From: Microcaldota archaeon
GTDB lineage: Archaea > Micrarchaeota > Micrarchaeia > Micrarchaeales > CABMGC01
Direction: 5' to 3'
Assembly: GCA_021850955.1 (NCBI GenBank)
Contig: JAJZKH010000009.1
Coordinates: 1 to 13,783 of the forward strand
Length of the DNA: 13,783 nucleotides
Part shown: piece by piece, positions 12,262 through 13,783 of the stretch
Layout: each line of letters starts with the position of its first letter
Numbering within the stretch: the first letter of the stretch is position 1
The notes under the pieces: model-generated
Seen by the model: only the letters and a program-made list of their open reading frames with translations
Databases searched by the model: none
Told to the model about the DNA's origin: nothing
Translations under genes and position numbers: made by a program

Positions 12262-12275
12262 TTTATATACTTCGT
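12262..12275 (-). promoter_or_regulatory. Archaeal promoter of the zinc-ribbon/MoxR/VWA operon
   Basis: ACGAAG (12275-12270) then TATATAAA (12269-12262) on the minus strand. The predicted start is near 12240, with a leader of about 30 bases. The 12-base palindrome TATTATATAATA lies between the TATA box and the predicted start, at about 12238-12249, and could be a repressor site. Confidence 0.7.
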
Positions 12276-12277
12276 TT

Positions 12278-12403
12278 TTATATTGGTTTGTGTATCTCTT
12301 TCTCTCTGCATCGCAATTCTTTTTTTATATTTTCTCGCAAAATTCGTAATCGGTAAAGTTTTTTGAAAAGATCTCTTGTTGAAACCAGTTCAAGTTTTCT
12401 CAT
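12278..12403 (-). CDS. Basic hypothetical peptide, 41 aa
   Basis: The open frame is MRKLELVSTRDLFKKLYRLR, then ILRENIKKELRCREKEIHKP and I. It follows the stop of the 44-aa gene by 1 base and has AAGGA five bases before the ATG, the operon's normal spacing. The predicted structure is a basic amphipathic helix, possibly nucleic-acid binding. No family is recognised. Support is the start context and operon continuity; chance remains possible for so short a frame. Confidence 0.5.
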   Translation of the reverse strand: MRKLELVSTRDLFKKLYRLRILRENIKKELRCREKEIHKPI

Positions 12404-12404
12404 T

Positions 12405-12539
12405 TTATTCCTTCTTCTTTTTCTTTTCCTCTTTTCCAAGTCCAATATCTATTAATTTACCTTCCTTTTTTATGTATTCGTCTTTATCATTCAAACCTGT
12501 ATCAAAAAATATGTTCTTTTTCTTTTTTTTGTCATCCAT
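12405..12539 (-). CDS. Lys-rich hypothetical peptide, 44 aa
   Basis: The open frame starts MDDKKKKKNIFFDTGLNDKD and ends with the Lys/Glu-rich GLGKEEKKKKKE. AAGGTG lies 5 bases before the ATG and the gene starts 2 bases after the previous stop, so the translation signals are strong. The composition is low complexity at both ends with a short ordered middle (EYIKKEGKLIDIG). Not recognised; perhaps a small charged accessory or virion peptide. Confidence 0.6.
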   Translation of the reverse strand: MDDKKKKKNIFFDTGLNDKDEYIKKEGKLIDIGLGKEEKKKKKE

Positions 12540-12541
12540 AT

Positions 12542-12772
12542 TTACACCTTTAATATATTTTTTATCATAAAACGATTTGCAATTTTTCTAGCTATCCTTC
12601 TCGTCATTTCTGAGGTTTTCCTTATTCTTACTGATATTATTTTTTTACCATCCATGAAAAGTTCAAGATTTGGATTTATTTTTTTAATGTGTGGAAACGT
12701 GTATTTTATTGGCTCGTTGCTTATGGCTACATGAATCCAGTTCTTTGTTTCTATTATTTGTCCTTTTGGCAT
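12542..12772 (-). CDS. Hypothetical protein, 76 aa
   Basis: Begins MPKGQIIETKNWIHVAISNE. It has likely beta strands in the first two thirds (IHVAISNEPIKYTF, LELFMDGKKIISVRI) and a basic C-terminal helix (MTRRIARKIANRFMIKNILK). The ATG has only a weak SD (CGTAGAT), and the gap to the previous gene is 5 bases. Its last codons ATA TTA AAG GTG carry the SD of the next gene. Function unknown. Confidence 0.6.
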   Translation of the reverse strand: MPKGQIIETKNWIHVAISNEPIKYTFPHIKKINPNLELFMDGKKIISVRIRKTSEMTRRIARKIANRFMIKNILKV

Positions 12773-12777
12773 TTTAT

Positions 12778-13023
12778 CTACGTTCTAATTTTATTTTTTA
12801 GACTTTTTGAAGCTATTGGTATTGTTCCAAACTTTCTAATGAAAGCTTCTTTGAAATATTGTATGGCTTTCTTTTCATTTTTAAATTCATCTCCAAAAGT
12901 TTCAGAATTAACTACACCATTATTATTCGTATACAAAGTTCCCATATATCTGTCAAGTATAGGATTGTAACTAATTCCTATGAAAGGATAAGTGTTTTTA
13001 TTGTTTTTGTTTCTTATATACAT
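12778..13023 (-). CDS. Hypothetical protein, weakly AP2-like, 81 aa
   Basis: The core reads YPFIGISYNPILDRYMGTLY, then a short loop, 'ETFGDEFKNEKKAIQYFKEA' and 'FIRKFGT'. Order and spacing (G-x-S strand, charged turn, strand, 'F.FKNEKKAIQYFKEAFIRKFG' helix) recall the AP2-like DNA-binding fold found in phage homing endonucleases and integrases ('GV.......W.A.I......LG.F.T.EEA..AY..A....FG'). The match is by eye and weak. The ATG follows AAGGGT by 6 bases and the previous stop by 2 bases. Confidence 0.6.
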   Translation of the reverse strand: MYIRNKNNKNTYPFIGISYNPILDRYMGTLYTNNNGVVNSETFGDEFKNEKKAIQYFKEAFIRKFGTIPIASKSLKNKIRT

Positions 13024-13025
13024 AT

Positions 13026-13274
13026 CTAAACCCTTAATTTCTTTTTATGAACTTTAACACCCACTATCTCATCGTTTTCTATTTTATAAATCTCATATTT
13101 TCTATTATTTATATCTCTTACACGATATTTAATGTGGTTTTTATTCATTCTTCCCTTTTTCTTTGTGAATATGCCCAAAATTGTTCCTGGCTGTGTTCTT
13201 GCTTTCTTTCCGTTTATTATATTTGCAATAGGTCCTGGATTTTCCTTTTTTCTATAAATTCTACCCATTTTCAT
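13026..13274 (-). CDS. Strongly basic hypothetical protein, 82 aa
   Basis: Begins MKMGRIYRKKENPGPIANII. There is a basic middle ('KKARTQPGTILGIFTKKKGR') and a C-terminal strand pair 'HIKYRVRDINNRKYEIYKIE' plus 'EIVGVKVHKKKLRV'. The overall excess of Lys/Arg suggests nucleic-acid binding. The start overlaps the previous stop as ATGA with GGAGGATGAG upstream, the strongest SD of this block. The last codons TTA AGG GTT are the SD of the next gene. Not recognised. Confidence 0.6.
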   Translation of the reverse strand: MKMGRIYRKKENPGPIANIINGKKARTQPGTILGIFTKKKGRMNKNHIKYRVRDINNRKYEIYKIENDEIVGVKVHKKKLRV

Positions 13275-13453
13275 ATTCTCATCCTCCTTTCCTCTATTTT
13301 ATTTTTAATGTAATCTATTTCAGTTAAAAGATCAATAGAAGGCAGATACCCCAACTTTACATCAAGTTCCTTAATTCTATTTAAATATCTTAATCTTCTT
13401 TCCTGTTGTTTTAAAGTTAGGTTTTTATAATTTACTTTATGGTATTCTGTCAT
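13271..13453 (-). CDS. Helical hypothetical protein, 60 aa
   Basis: MTEYHKVNYKNLTLKQQERR followed by LRYLNRIKELDVKLGYLPSI and DLLTEIDYIKNKIEERRMRI: two helices joined by a short turn at LGYLPS, resembling a small helical hairpin or coiled coil. It overlaps both neighbours by 4 bases (ATGA), the classic sign of coupled translation. Function unknown. Confidence 0.65.
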   Translation of the reverse strand: MTEYHKVNYKNLTLKQQERRLRYLNRIKELDVKLGYLPSIDLLTEIDYIKNKIEERRMRI

Positions 13454-13701
13454 ATTCTTACCCTTATTTTTTTTGTAAATATATTCGGTTTGACATAAAT
13501 TAAGTCATTATGTAAATTTCTTATTGAGATTGGATGTAAACCTAAACCTTTTTCACAACTATAATAACTCTTGAGCGATTTCAATACTCTTGTTTTTCCA
13601 TCATTTTTTATTGCTTCATCTAAACATTTATGACGTTCCTCATCTGTTCCTTTATGTGATAAATACCCATACTTATTTAATAACGAATAACTGCTTTTCA
13701 T
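13450..13701 (-). CDS. Hypothetical protein resembling a viral DUF5771-type family, 83 aa
   Basis: The sequence 'LNKYGYLSHKGTDEERHKCL' followed by 'DEAIKNDGKTRVLKSLKSYY', and later 'HNDLIYVKPN', resembles a small family I recall from large DNA viruses, in which 'R..AL..A...YG...V...L' precedes a '..D..WV' end. The likeness is partial and from memory, so the family name is tentative. The ATG overlaps the previous stop as ATGA with GGTAAGAG before it. Role unknown. Confidence 0.6.
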   Translation of the reverse strand: MKSSYSLLNKYGYLSHKGTDEERHKCLDEAIKNDGKTRVLKSLKSYYSCEKGLGLHPISIRNLHNDLIYVKPNIFTKKIRVRI

Positions 13702-13783
13702 ACTCTTACCGATTTCCTCTTTTTTTCTGCTTTTAAGCGACGATTATCTTCCATATCTTCCCATTGCGTTTTCTTCCAATAAT
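13698..13783 (-). CDS. C-terminal end of an upstream gene (enters from beyond the window)
   Basis: The frame is open from the window edge and reads YWKKTQWEDMEDNRRLKAEK followed by KRKSVRV and a TGA that overlaps the next ATG (ATGA). The 27 visible residues are a charged basic tail. The ATGA overlap and the V-R-V ending formed by the next gene's SD match the other genes of this block, which supports it being real. Confidence 0.6.
   Translation of the reverse strand, partial: YWKKTQWEDMEDNRRLKAEKKRKSVRV

Noticed and set aside
12251..12270. Plus-strand promoter (GAAAGATATTTATATAC) facing the other way
   Set aside because: TATA boxes are nearly palindromic and the sequence does have a BRE-like stretch, but no plus-strand gene follows.
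12103..12366. Plus-strand frame across the zinc-ribbon gene and its promoter
   Set aside because: It covers two minus-strand genes with good start signals and the BRE+TATA; its hydrophobic protein is a by-product of A/T-rich complement.
1..13783. CRISPR array, tRNA or rRNA genes
   Set aside because: No regularly spaced identical repeats and no cloverleaf-like or rRNA-like segment was seen; all of the window is accounted for by small intergenic gaps and coding frames.

Overview
This AT-rich window is one continuous stretch of densely packed genes, all on the minus strand. It looks like part of an archaeal virus or archaeal plasmid/integrated element. The archaeal signal comes from at least five BRE+TATA promoters with purine-rich BREs (for example CGAAAGG followed by TATATAAATA), about 20-40 bases upstream of start codons where the leader is short. 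It also comes from Shine-Dalgarno (SD) sequences of the AAGGTG/GGGTG type, usually about 5 bases before the start. The mobile-element signal comes from a D5/P4-type SF3 helicase, a DNA methyltransferase, a putative single-strand-binding protein beside a PD-(D/E)XK-like nuclease, many small zinc-ribbon and basic proteins, and ATG/TGA overlaps between genes. No tail, portal, terminase or capsid gene is recognisable, and no tRNA, rRNA or CRISPR is seen. The host lineage cannot be named from this sequence.

Transcription runs from high to low coordinates, and five promoter-defined blocks can be proposed. (i) From beyond base 13783 down to 12278 are very small, mostly basic genes of unknown function. 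(ii) From the promoter near 12268 come a zinc ribbon, a coiled-coil peptide, two basic proteins, two tandem paralogues of a family I recall as beginning MGQYY, a MoxR/CobS-like AAA+ ATPase, and a CobT-like protein with an HEXXH motif and a von Willebrand A (VWA) domain. (iii) From the promoter near 6905 come a zinc-ribbon protein and a TPR-AAA+ ATPase of Cdc48/katanin style. (iv) From the promoter near 5047 come a structured leader, a small zinc-finger ORF and a DNA methyltransferase that carries a frameshift. (v) The promoter near 3451 serves an SH3/Sm-like small protein, the D5-type helicase and a Cys/His protein. A last promoter near 876 serves a ribbon-helix-helix regulator, a 51-residue peptide, the SSB-like protein and the nuclease.

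How they fit together (inference): blocks iv, v and the last block form a replication/modification module. Blocks ii and iii form a chaperone-like ATPase module, with MoxR-type ATPase, VWA-metalloprotease adaptor and a second AAA+ ATPase close together.

Points that deserve attention are: a gene that seems to start with ATA; a methyltransferase with both a disrupted start and a one-base frameshift at its catalytic SPPY motif; a leader with mutually exclusive hairpins and a T-tract; a repeat cluster flanking an AT-rich tract inside the helicase gene that resembles an origin; and six complete or partial genes of about 50 codons or fewer that a length cut-off would miss.
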